64,000 bases of DNA from Alviniconcha marisindica (taxonomy: Eukaryota > Mollusca > Gastropoda > Provannidae), in assembly GCA_018857735.1 (NCBI GenBank), contig JABMCL010000598.1, forward strand, positions 291,001 to 355,000. The letters are read 5' to 3'. A program made the translations under genes and the position numbers. Position 1 is the first letter of the stretch, and each line of letters opens with the position of its first letter. Below, piece by piece: positions 27,701-39,800 of the stretch. Below the pieces are notes generated by a model, which did no database searches, was not told where the DNA came from, and saw nothing but the letters and a program-made list of their open reading frames with translations.

Positions 27701-30700
27701 AGACTAATTTGTAAAGTTTGTCACTGAATGAACCTTCTCAAGTTATTCTTCTGTGTGAAGAGGCAGGGGGGCAGAGTTTCAAAACTGAGCCTTGGCATTT
27801 CTCTGTCCCATGGCCATGGCACTGTCAGTGATGGGTGTGTTTGTCTTTCCCTGTCCCATGGCCATGGCACTGTCAGTGATGGGTGTGTTTGTCTTTCCCT
27901 GTCCCATGGCCATGGCACTGTCAGTGATGGATGTGTTTGTCTTTCCCTGTCCCATGGCCGTGGCACTGTCAGTGATGGGTGGGTTTGTCTTTCCCTGTCC
28001 CATGGCCACGGCACTGTCAGTGATGGGTGGGTTTGTTTGTCCTTGTCCCATGGCCAGGGCACTGTCAGTGATGGGTGGGTTTGTCCTTGTCCCATGGCCA
28101 CGGCACTGTCAGTGATGGGTGTGTTTGTCCTTGTCCCATGGCCACGGCACTGTCAGTGATGGGTGTGTTTGTCCTTGTCCCATGGCCACGGCACTGTCAG
28201 TGATGGGTGTGTTTTTCCCTGTCCCATGACCACGGCACTGTCAGTGATGGGTGTGTTTGTTTGTCCCTGTCCACGGCACTGTCAGTGATGGGTGGGTTTG
28301 TTTGTCCCTGTCCACGGCACTGTCAGTGATGGGTGGGTTTGTTTGTCCCTGTCCGTGGCACTGTCAGTGATGGGTGGGTTTGTTTGTCCCTGTCCACGGC
28401 ACTGTCAGTGATGGGTGGGTTTGTTTGTCCCTGTCCGTGGCACTGTCAGTGATGGGTGGGTTTGTTTGTCCCTGTCCACGGCACTGTCAGTGATGGGTGG
28501 GTTTGTTTGTCCCTGTCCGTGGCACTGTCAGTGATGGGCGTGTTTGTTTTCCCTGTCCCATGGCCATGGCACTGTCAGTTATGGGTGTGTTTGTCCCTGT
28601 CCATGGCACTGTCAGTGATGGGTGTGTTTGTTTTTCCAGCAGGATTTAACCAGCAAATGATGCCCCCACCCATGTCTGGTCAGATGGGCTACCCTGCTGG
28701 GGCTGGTGGCAAGATGGGTGGGCCCGCTGGTATGGCCAGTGGTCAGATGCCACCCCACTTCTCCCAGTACAACTCCCAGTACCCACAAGGAGGTTGGTGG
28801 ACAAAGAACATTGACATTTCTCTGTGTGGATGGTGTTGTTTCTGTGTTGACCTCTGAAGTTGTCCCCTTGAAAAGTTTAACTGTAGATTTAAAAGCAAAC
28901 AACATAACGGTAATCATTGTGCATATACAGAACTGTATTTCATGGTCTGCGGAATATTTTAGTGTGACATTAAATAAAAGTTGGGATGCCTCTGCCACTT
29001 TAAAGGAGTTGACCTTCTCAAAACCTGTTTAATCCTGCAGATAGAAGAGCTCAGAATAAAATGTTCAGAATAAATATTTATCATACAATTTCCCTTTGAT
29101 TTGGTATTTACTTAATAATAATAATGGAAATTTGTAAAGCGCCTACCCTGCGGCTCGAAGTGCTGAACAAGTATAGTATAACACACATAATGTACATTGA
29201 GATGGAAAATGTTAATAAAAAAAATAAAAAAAGCTAACACTTAATGTGGACAATGGTTCAAGTGTAATTATGCACATGCACACACACATGCAAGATTTTT
29301 TATATATTTTTTTAAATAATAATAACTAATGGGATGGTGTGTAAAAAGGCACTGTCAAGTGAAGTGTGATAGTGGGCCTCTTGAATATGCCAGTCTCTAT
29401 TTATCAGGGCAATGTTAGTGTGCATCATGTGTGCCAGGTCGTCAGCTGCACTGAGATTTGTTTTCTCTTTAAATTCAGTACGACTTCAGTAGGGCATTTT
29501 AAAGCTAAATGCATGGGTGTAGCTTGAGGGGAAGAATTCAGAATTTCTGAAATATTGATCATATCCTGACTGCAAAATCTTGAGGAAAAGAATCATTGTG
29601 CATATAACACTAAATATTTGCAACTGAATTTTCGTCAGAATAATCAAGTTACTATTTTAGTTGCTTTTTGGTAAGGGTTTCATTCCTTTGAAAAACAAAA
29701 ACAATTGTCACTGTCTCTTTTCCTGTTTCCAAGATGTCCCATTTTAAAGATCTGCATACCAATTATACATTGCCCAGTAGATCTTCATAAAAGCTGGTCT
29801 GAGCACATGGTAAGTGTACTTGAGCATTGCATCGCAGCTGCCCAGCCGTTAAGGAGGTGTTGGTAAGACAACCAGTGTGGGCTAGGCCAGGTGTGGGATG
29901 GGGAAATAGTGACAACAACCTTAAGCAGAAAAGACAAAAACTGGTCACCCCAACTGGTGTTGGTATGATCTATGGAAAACAAAACATGCCAATGTCTGAA
30001 TCTAACTCTTATGTTTCAACTCTACTGAAAACTGTGTTTTTCAACACGTGGTGATTTTTGACTTGCGCAAATGTCACTGCTGTGTACTTGTAATTTGTTT
30101 TGTAAGTTTTGTGTGAAATGTTGTTGGCACTGGGTCTGTCGATTGCACTGCCCTATATGTTCAGGCCTTTGACCATGAGAACAGCATTTTGTGTGTATCA
30201 CGTTGCCATGTGCGTTACACATGTGCATGGCTCATTAGCCATATGATCTAGGTTTTTAAAATATATTTTTATACAAGGTCAAAGCTGCCTAATACATGCA
30301 CACAAAGGTTTTGCTGTCTGATGGAGCAGTGATACACACCAGTCCCTTGATTGTAAATACAGTGAAATTTATATTCAGCCAAAATCATCACCTTCACACA
30401 GTGGGTTTTGGATTTCTGGTGCAGCTTTGCAAAATGATTGGGGCTTGTTTAAAAAAAAAAAAAAAAAAATCTTATCCGTCACTGTTAAACTGATTGGCTA
30501 GTTGAAATAGTGATGGTTTTATTACTATATCCATCTGCATACATGTTAATGGACTTCTGTTAATGCTTTGACCAGTGATGAGGGATCACATTAACATCTG
30601 TTTTATGTGTGTTTTACACAGTTCTGAATGCCACGTATGCATATTCTTTTTTTTAGATTGTGACGTGTAATGCATGCACAAAAGTCAAAGGGTTAGTTTT

Positions 30701-33700
30701 CTGACTAGCCACTGGCATGAATACGCATGCACACTCGCAAACAGTCACACCACTGAGTGATCTTTTCAGTACTTTAGAGCTTGAAAAATGGTGTTAAAAA
30801 TACAGTACACAACTTCAAACCCAAAGGTCTTTCACAACAGTCGTGTTGAGGCCAAACAACCTGACTTTGAAGAATTGAATAAAAACAACTTGCCACAGAT
30901 TAACTCCAGGTTTGGCAAGAATTGATCAGTAATAGTCATGCTTAGCTACCAAATGCTTTGCTTTGAGTCATCTAAACAGCTAAATTCAGCAAAAAAACAC
31001 CAGCCTTCACTATCCACAGTAACAGTGATTCGTCGTCATTTAAAGTGCATCATGGTAGTGGACTTACCCATTTAATTTTGAAAACTTTGCTTCTGAGTCA
31101 AAGCATACCATTACTGTTCGCATTTCACACAAATTGCTGTGAGGGGTCCCTTGTTTTGATTGGCTGAATTAAAGAGGACAGGGCTTTTTGATTGGCTGAA
31201 TTAAAGAGGACAGGGCTTGAGTATATTAACCTTGAACATCATTCCAGCCGGTACGCCTTATAATTTTTTTTTTGTGGTGGAACTATGCTGCTGTTATGAA
31301 TATTTTTCTTGGTAAACCTATACTGCTGTAATCAATATTTTTTTGTGGTGGAACTATGCTGCTGTTTTTGATAATTTTATGGAACTGTGCTGCTATTGTT
31401 GAGCCCCAGTAGGTCAGTGAGCTAGACTGATAGCAGGGGTCAGTAAACTTGCATGTCTTCAGTCTCCCATTCAGGCTGATTTCAACAGGTACCCATCCCA
31501 AATAATACAAGAATCAGTAGTCACCCGCAAAAGGAAAGAGTTGACTTTATTTTTATTTGGTTCAAAACAAAACATGCCAAGACAGCTGAGCACAGCAACC
31601 TATAAAACAAGCTGAAGAATAGTTGGTGTTTACGCATGTCAGTGGTAGCATGCAGACTTGTCTGCCACTAATAGGTGAACTATCTGCTGTTCGAAAGGTG
31701 GTAAGTGTTCACCGTTTGTTAGTTTTGAAAAGCTGGTAAACTTCCTTGGGATCAGGTTGAGCATCTCACATGCACATGCGAAATACCTAATTGTATGTTT
31801 TCGTTCGAATTTGGATCATTTAGTAGTTTGACAGAACTTGTTTTGAGAAGGCTACTTCCTTTAAGATGTCCTACTTTATGTCTGTTGTTGGATATTTACT
31901 CTTTGTTAACACAAAAATGATAAATGATGGTAGTGGAATAAGTGAGCGTTGTGGGCTAACCTCAGGTATTTTGTGTTGTGCTGCCAAGGCCTACCTCACT
32001 TGTGTGTGTCCCTTGGATGGCTCACAGGCTGTCAGGCAGGGAGACAGGAGAGCGTTCGTGTTCTCAGAAGGTAGCCATGCAGGCAGTGGAACCTCAAGGA
32101 TCCAGACACTGGCAGTCCAGAACAGTTCAACTATAACAGCTTTTCTAAATGTTGCTCATTTTTATTGTTAACTTGGAAACATTTCTCATCCAGATCAGGC
32201 ACCAAACCACAGTTTTATTCTTGACGGTCCAGAAAAATGAGCTAGCTCTCCTAGTCTTTTTTTAATTTTAAAAACAGACCCCACAAAAGGAAAACTGCTG
32301 AAGATGTGTTTGTAATAGTGTTACTAATGGCCTTAATGGATTTGTAAGATGACTGGGCTTGTTAATTCAGTGGCATTGCTTTTGAGTGTAATACGTGTAT
32401 ATCACAGTTAGAATTCTGTACATGTTGATGTTCAGATAGATGGCAAATAAAAAGAAACCTGATTCGTCTATCCAGAAAGCTTGTCGGTGCATTGCTTGTT
32501 AATCCAGTGTGTCAGGATTAAGAGGATCCACTGTCTTTTTTTATACTTAGGAACCCCGTCCATCTCTGTTGACATTGTAACCGCTTGGCATTAAGTTGAC
32601 GGTGCAATGAACCGCTTGTTGACAGGTAACTTTAGCCGACAGCAGGGCATGGGGGGCATGCAAGGAGGGGCGGGGCCTGGCGCCATGCCTGGGGGAAACT
32701 ACCCGCAAGCCATGTACAACGGCCCTGGCACCCAGATGCCGCCTGGCACACCCAACATGTACAACATGATGAACCGTGGCATGCAGAGCTACAATACGCC
32801 ATATGGTCCCGGCACGGGCATGCCCATGAACAGTCAGTATGGCAGCTTCAACAGCCACATGGGGCCTGGCCAAGGTCCGGGTCCAGGGCCTGGACCTGGG
32901 TCAGGCCCAGGCCCGGGTCAGTCCAGCTCCGGGTCTATGCCGATGCCAGGTGCCATGATGGGGGCCCAGGGGGGCATGACCGCCATGGGCCAGCAGAGCA
33001 TGGCCATGCAGCAAGGAGGCTCCATGATGCCAGGCAGCAAAGGCGCTCAGGCTGCTGCTCAAGCTGCCCTGATGGCTGCCGCCAACTCTGCAGGGGCGCG
33101 GATGCCTGGTCGCGCCATGGCAGGCTCCCCGCGGATGATGGGGCCTCAGGGGAGCGGAGCGTCCTCACCGGGCATGATGAACCACGTGGTGGGAAACCTC
33201 GGCAACCCCAGCCTCAACAGCATGTCCAATCAGATTCAGCAGATCACCTCCAACAGCGTCACTGTGCCTAGCAAGCCATCCAGCCCTGCTGGAAGCACCT
33301 CCCACGCTCCCAGCTCTGCGGCAGGAACCCCCACCCCTGCGGACAGCGCCCCTTCCAACAGCAACGGCGTTTCCCACAGTGGCAATAATCACAGTGGTGG
33401 TGACACGGCCAACCTTATGTCCCCGTTGTCAGGGTCCGACACGCAGGAATCGTCGCGGCCAAGCTCAACAGCCACTCCGGGGCAGACAGCAGACACAGCC
33501 AACTCAGCATCAGACACTGCCGGCTCGGACGGTTCAGGCAGCATGCCCAGCAGCGATTCAACATCGGTGGACAGTGGTTTTCACTCTGCCGCTGACCACA
33601 GTGAGAAGCCTCCCTCGGAGTCCACCCCCACCCACTCTTCATCCCCCTCCAATTCCAACCCTCCTCCCTCGACAAATGGGCCGTGCGAGGATCGAGCTAG

Positions 33701-36700
33701 TCAAGATGCTGAGAGCAGGTCGAGGAGGAGCCGGATGGACAGCAGCACCTCTTCCATCTCCACCAGCGTACAGACCTCCAGCACAACTACAGCAGTCACA
33801 TCAGGTGAGGGAGCCTGCCACCACCTGGGCTTGCTGGGGGGGTCCTCCAGCTTATGGTTAGCTAGCAAACACCTCACTGACCTCTGCCCTGCTGTGCTTA
33901 TAGTAGCAAAGTGGCTTTTGCAGGGCGCATCTGCTCTGGATTGAAGTAAGGGTGTGGGTGATGGCAACTTGGGGTGTTGAATAAAGAGAAGAAAAGGAAG
34001 AAATGGTGTTGGGCAAAGAGAAGAAGAAAAAGGAGAAGGGTTTTGGGGTTTTGAACAAAGAGAAGAAAAGGAAGAAAGGGTGTTGGGCAAAGAGAAGAAG
34101 AAAAAGGTTTGGGGGTGTTGAACAAAAAGAAGAAAAAGGAGAAAGGTTTTTGGGGTTTTGAACAAAGAGAAGAAAAACAAAAAAGGTTTGGGGGTGTTGA
34201 AAAAGAGTAGAAGAAAAAGGAGAAAGGTTTGTGGGTGTTGAACAAAGAGAAGATGAAAAAGGAGACAGGTTTGGGGGTGTGGAGAGGCCACTGGATTGGG
34301 CAGGTCCTGCAGCACCCCAAGCAAAGAAGTATCCATTGAAAAAATGACCCGCAGCAGCTTTCCAGTCAGCTTATAATGTAGCCTGTTTAAAAGCAACGCT
34401 TGAAAGTGTGGAAATGTGGCTGCCATTTTGTTTTGGGAAGCAGCATTTTTCAAAGATAAACAATGTAGCAGATGATAACCGTCTAACCCAGTTCTCACCA
34501 GCCACTGGACTTAGTAACAAAATGAAGTTGAAGCTGCTGCCATTTTCCTTCCCTAATAGTTGGTAAGAATGTGCATTTTGTTTTCATTTTCATAATTGTC
34601 CACCTTTGAGTAACTGCTGCTATGCATTGACAGTTTGACCAGGCCTATAGTGTCGTTCCCAATCCCATTACTGGGGTCGTGTCTTTTGTCAATTGCCCAG
34701 AAAATAGCGCCAGTCAGTTGGCCACGGCGTACAGTTTCTAGTTGAGTGTGATGCTGTGGATGATTAGGGCTCAGAATAATTACACCAGATTTTATTTACC
34801 AGTAAGGCATGGTAGAAAGGAAACAGTATCACTTACACAGTTGCAGTGTGAAAATTATGGTAGATAGAACAACTATAAGAAGCCTGCAGCTAGAAGTATT
34901 TGCCCATTTTCTACATTTGAAAGTATCGCCTTGTAGTCCGAAAATTAGTGTAGGCACAGCAACCATGAGAAGCTAGCAAATGGAAGAATTTGCACATTTT
35001 CTATGTTTTCGGGTCATCTTGCAGCTTTACTCAGTGTTCCCTTTAACCCTGTGAGCACCTGTCTAGCAAAATGAAGGTTGTGTTTTTTATGCAGGTGGCC
35101 TGGCAGAGCAAGACACATGTTAGCAATCGTGCTCCTCTTTTGTTCATGGTGTGCAATGTAGATCAAACCTGCCTGGTCAGTTTTGCCCAAAACTGCAATA
35201 GTTTCTTGATCAGTACGAGAACTTGTGGATTTTCAGCTTTTTGACTGGGTAAATCTAGGATAGTGGAGATTTAGGATCATATATCTATACAAAGATCTGC
35301 TTTTGGGGGTACAGGGGCAGTGCACACATATTGCTAACAAAAATCTTGTGAAACTTGTTCAGATCTCTTTCTTTGGTTATGGAAGGGCAGTAATTCTAGT
35401 ACGCCTCAGTCCTTGAGGCATAATAGCAAGATGAGTGAATTTGTAATGCCCAGTCAACTGCATATGTGAAACCCGGGTGATTTAAGGCTTTACAAGGTGA
35501 GAGGAAAGTGCGTGTTGGAAAGGTTTGCCACAATTAGTTGTTGATGAAGGTCAAAGATGTGTTACTTTTTGCTGGAAGTGCAAGCAGCCCTTTTTGTTTT
35601 GTTTTGTTTTGACTTGCACTTTTCTTGTGTTGCAGCTTTACCGGTGACAGCGGTCACTCAGAGCATCAGCACCCCAGTGAGCAGCGAGACGGAGAGCTCG
35701 GGGAGCCAGACCACCTCCTCCATGGCCATGATGAGTAGCGTTAACAGCAGCAACACTTCCCCTGCCCCCACCTGCAACTCCACCCCCAATGGCCCCCACT
35801 ACCCCCACTCCCACCATGGCATGGGCTACCCAATGGGCTCCCAGGGTCCGGGTCCGGGACCCATGGGCAACTCTCACGTGATGCCCAGTCCCGGCATGCA
35901 CCACCCTTCCATGCACAACAGCATGCCGCCCTACAACATGCCGCCAGGGAGCATGGCCAGCAACATGCCGCCAGGGAGCATGGCCAGCAGCATGCTGCCA
36001 GGGGGCATGCCCAGCAACATGCCACCGGGGGGCATGCCCGGCAACATGCCGCCGGGGGGTATGCCCGGCAGCATGCAGCCGGGGGGCATATCCACCAACA
36101 TGCCACCAGGGGGCATGTCCACCAACATGCCGCCAGGGGGCGTTCTGCCGGGGAACATGGCGCCAACGGGCATGATGAACAGTATGAGCAGCACACCCCA
36201 CGGAGCGGTGCCCAATAATATGCCACCGGGGAGCATGCCAAACAACATGCCATCTGGTGGTATGCCCAACCACATGCCGCCTGGGAGCATGCCAAGCAGC
36301 ATGCCGCCCCGAAGCAGCATAGGGAACAGTGTCAACAGCAACTCAGTGGGACCAATGAACATGCCGCCCCAAAGTAACTGCGCACCACCAATGCCTTCCA
36401 TGCCTGATGAGCCGCCGGAGAAGAAGAAGAAGGTAAAGAGGTCGCATCTAGAGTGACCATCATTTTCTTTTTTGGGCTCTCCTTATCCACTGACAACTTG
36501 TTACGTAGACTTAACTCATCTGACATCTTGCTGCGTCAGCTTTCCTGCCCTTCTTCATTACAGTGACACCTCACCTTTTTCTTTTTATGCCAGAAAAGGA
36601 AGAAGTCATGTTTTCCCAGTGCATATCATGCAGTATTAAAACATCCAGTCATCCTGGTTCTGAGGATGACCGACACTATTTCCAGCCTGTTTTGACACAT

Positions 36701-36830
36701 CATACAAAAATTCATTGGTTTTGAATTCTATCCTCTGATCACCAGAAACCCTTTTCTCATACCTAAGTCATTTCTCTCAGGCAGAAGCTTTGTAGTTTAG
36801 CACCTCTTGTTCTCTGTCTCTCTCTCTCTG

Positions 36831-36874
<44 letters not shown>

Positions 36875-39800
36875 CCTCCATATATGTGTATATATATATA
36901 TGTACATATATACCAAGGCCTTTGGATGGATGTGTTTTTGGTTGGTTGAGTCGATCACTGAGTTTGTTTTCTCCTACTATTTAAAACCCTCCTTACCACT
37001 GAGGCACATGTGCAATCTCCCATCATGCACCAGCAGGCAGACTGCGACAAGCAACTCACACTCTGTCCCTGTTGATTATCGTGACCGTATGCTCCTGCGC
37101 ATCACCTTGTTTTTCCAGCCTCAACATTCTGGCACTAAAACTCTGGGCTACTGCTTCTGTGTGAGCGTGTCAAGTTGGAGCTCCTGTCAAGCACTCGCTG
37201 TTGGCTGACTCTCTCTCTCTCTCTGTCTCTCTCTCTCTCCCTCTCTCTCTCTTGCTTCCTTTTATTCACTCCACCTTCTGTGCCAACTACTTTGCACTTT
37301 TTTCCTGATCTTTTTTAACGACACAGTCTATGGATTGGGCAATCCTGATTCCATTTGCAATGCTGGACCCAGGCCCATTTGAAAACAGTCCATTGGTGCA
37401 GTGACACTTTGTGTTGTAGGCCACTGGAGCAAATAGAGTCGAGCAAGGAGTGTTTACTTCTCACCAGTATGTGCTTATGGTTGCTTGTGAGGTGTCCCAT
37501 TCTTCCAAAATGCCAAATGAAGTAACGCCCATTGAAACTTTACACATCCCCAATCACTGCCAGTATTTGATTAAAACAAAAATTAGCCCCCAAAACAACA
37601 ACAAAAATGGACATATTAAAAGACATTCAAAATAAAACTGACATGTTCATTTATTGCTTAAAAATAAAAGAAGCAAAAGCAAATGGCACATGTTTTATGG
37701 AGTAAAGCAAATGTGAATAACTGTTGGATGAAAAAAATCAAAGTTTGAAGTATTTGAAAGTGTGTTGTGTAATACTCTAGATTTTCACATTTTAGTTTTA
37801 AGACTGGACCAGAAGAGAAATGTCACACCACTTTGTAGCCTGTTTACCATTGCTAGTGATAATAGTTGTTTCTTGATTGTTGGAAGTGTGTGTGTGTGTT
37901 GACAATGCAGTACAAGTTTGAATGCTAAATTGCTGTGTCCTTTAACCAAGTGTTGATGCTGCCATTCTAGGACGAAGGGGTAATGGTTGGCGCTGGCCCC
38001 TCTTTTTGTGAGGACTTTGAAAATCCCAGTAGTCCAGGCTGGCCTGGCATGCCAGTAAGTGGGAGTGGACGGGATGTTTTTCATACTGTTATTTGTTGTT
38101 ATTGGGAACAGTTTGTTATTTTTATTTTATTCCCTTACCCTTTCCCCTTCCTTCCTCCTAAAAAAGAAGAAGAAGAAAAAAGAAAGAAAAAAGAAGAAGA
38201 AGAAAAGCCCACAACCAAGAAGCTTCCAAATGTTGACTTATTGCACTTTTCCCCCCTTTCTTTTTTTCCTCTTGGTGATGAACTTCAGCTGCCAGTTGTT
38301 GGGAATGGTGTTCTGCCTTTTGTACTCCACCCCCCACCCCCCCCACCCCCCATCCCATGTGACCAGTGATGCTAGTCCCCTATGCTGGGTGAGATATTGT
38401 GATTTTAACGTGACCCACTAGGTTTGTGTCGTCTTATTTGATTGGCTAGCAGAAATTGCACTGGACCCAGCAGCCCAGGCTGCGATCAGCATTGAAACGA
38501 GAGCGCACTGTGCTGTGGTGGTGTTGTGTTGTTTTCAGTGTCTTATTGTGCTGGTGCCAGTCACTTGAACTCTGTGACCTCAGTGTTTTTGTTGGTGGTT
38601 AATTTCTTGGCGCTAAAGTGAATCGATCCTCTACCTCCTTTACGTATGCTCCTTGACATTGACCTCAACTTTCCCTCTTCTGTTCCTCCCTTTTTCCTGC
38701 TTCCCCCAGCAAATGGCCTCTGGTTTTTATCATTTTCTAACTCCTGCTTTGGCTTTCAGTTTCGGTATTGATCTGTGAGCTTGCTTTTAGTTGGCCTCTG
38801 TTTTTCCTAATTTTCTGTGAGGAGTCTCATTTTGTTTTGCATGTGTGTCCTTTCAGTCATTACTGTTTCACTGTATCATTGTCTGGGGACTTTAGTCCTG
38901 GCCTGCCTATGTTTTTGCCTTCACTTTGGGTTTCATTGCCTTCACTTTGGGTTTCATGGCATCAGTTCATTTTGTGTTGCTTTTGTACTGATCTGTAGTG
39001 GTAAACTGAAAGCAAATGGTATGAAAGTTTTATTTCAAGAATCCAAGTCAGAAATGAAATGAGAATAAATTTTCCATTGTGTTATTGTGCAAGTACATTG
39101 ATGATTATTAAAGTACATTAGCTTGTTATTTTTTATATATTTTTTATTAAGATCATTATAAATATTGTTATAACTGAGATTGTAATTATTGCATTTGTTA
39201 AAACTGAACTGTGACTTATTGGCATTCTGAGCTTTATTCTTCATTCATGGCTTTCTCTAGTCTCATGCTTAGGCCAGTTACATATTATACATTCATTTTG
39301 AAGTTGCTTTAAATTTGAGATCAGCATACTTTGTTTTTCTTCAAGTCTCTCACTTGAATACACATTGCAGCTCTAAACAAAACAAAAAAACACCAAGAAA
39401 AGTTTTCTTTAGAATTTTGAAACTTTGACCACAAATTTTTGTTTGATGATTGCTTAATCAGAACACCCTCCACCACTGACTGAATATTTTCAACTTTGAC
39501 ACTTCTAACCCACTGTGTGATTGGCTGGAACAGAAGTCAACGGATCTAACCAAGCTGTATGACATGGGCAACGAGATGGACCGTCGCCCATTCCTGGACA
39601 AGCTGCTGACCTTTTTGGAGGAGAAGGGAACACCGGTCACCGCAATGCCGTCCATTAGCAAGCAACCCCTTGATCTGTACCGCCTCTACCACTGCGTGAG
39701 AGAGAAGGGTGGAATGGTGGAGGTAAATCACTGACTTGGCCTGTTTCTGGTAATAGTGCCATGGAGAGCCTGGGTCTGGGATGCCCTGTTGGTGTTTGTG

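Noticed and set aside
33701..34498. 265-codon - strand frame rich in Phe and Leu
   Set aside because: It is antisense to exon 7 and a purine-rich intronic array. Composition is that of a translated polypyrimidine strand.
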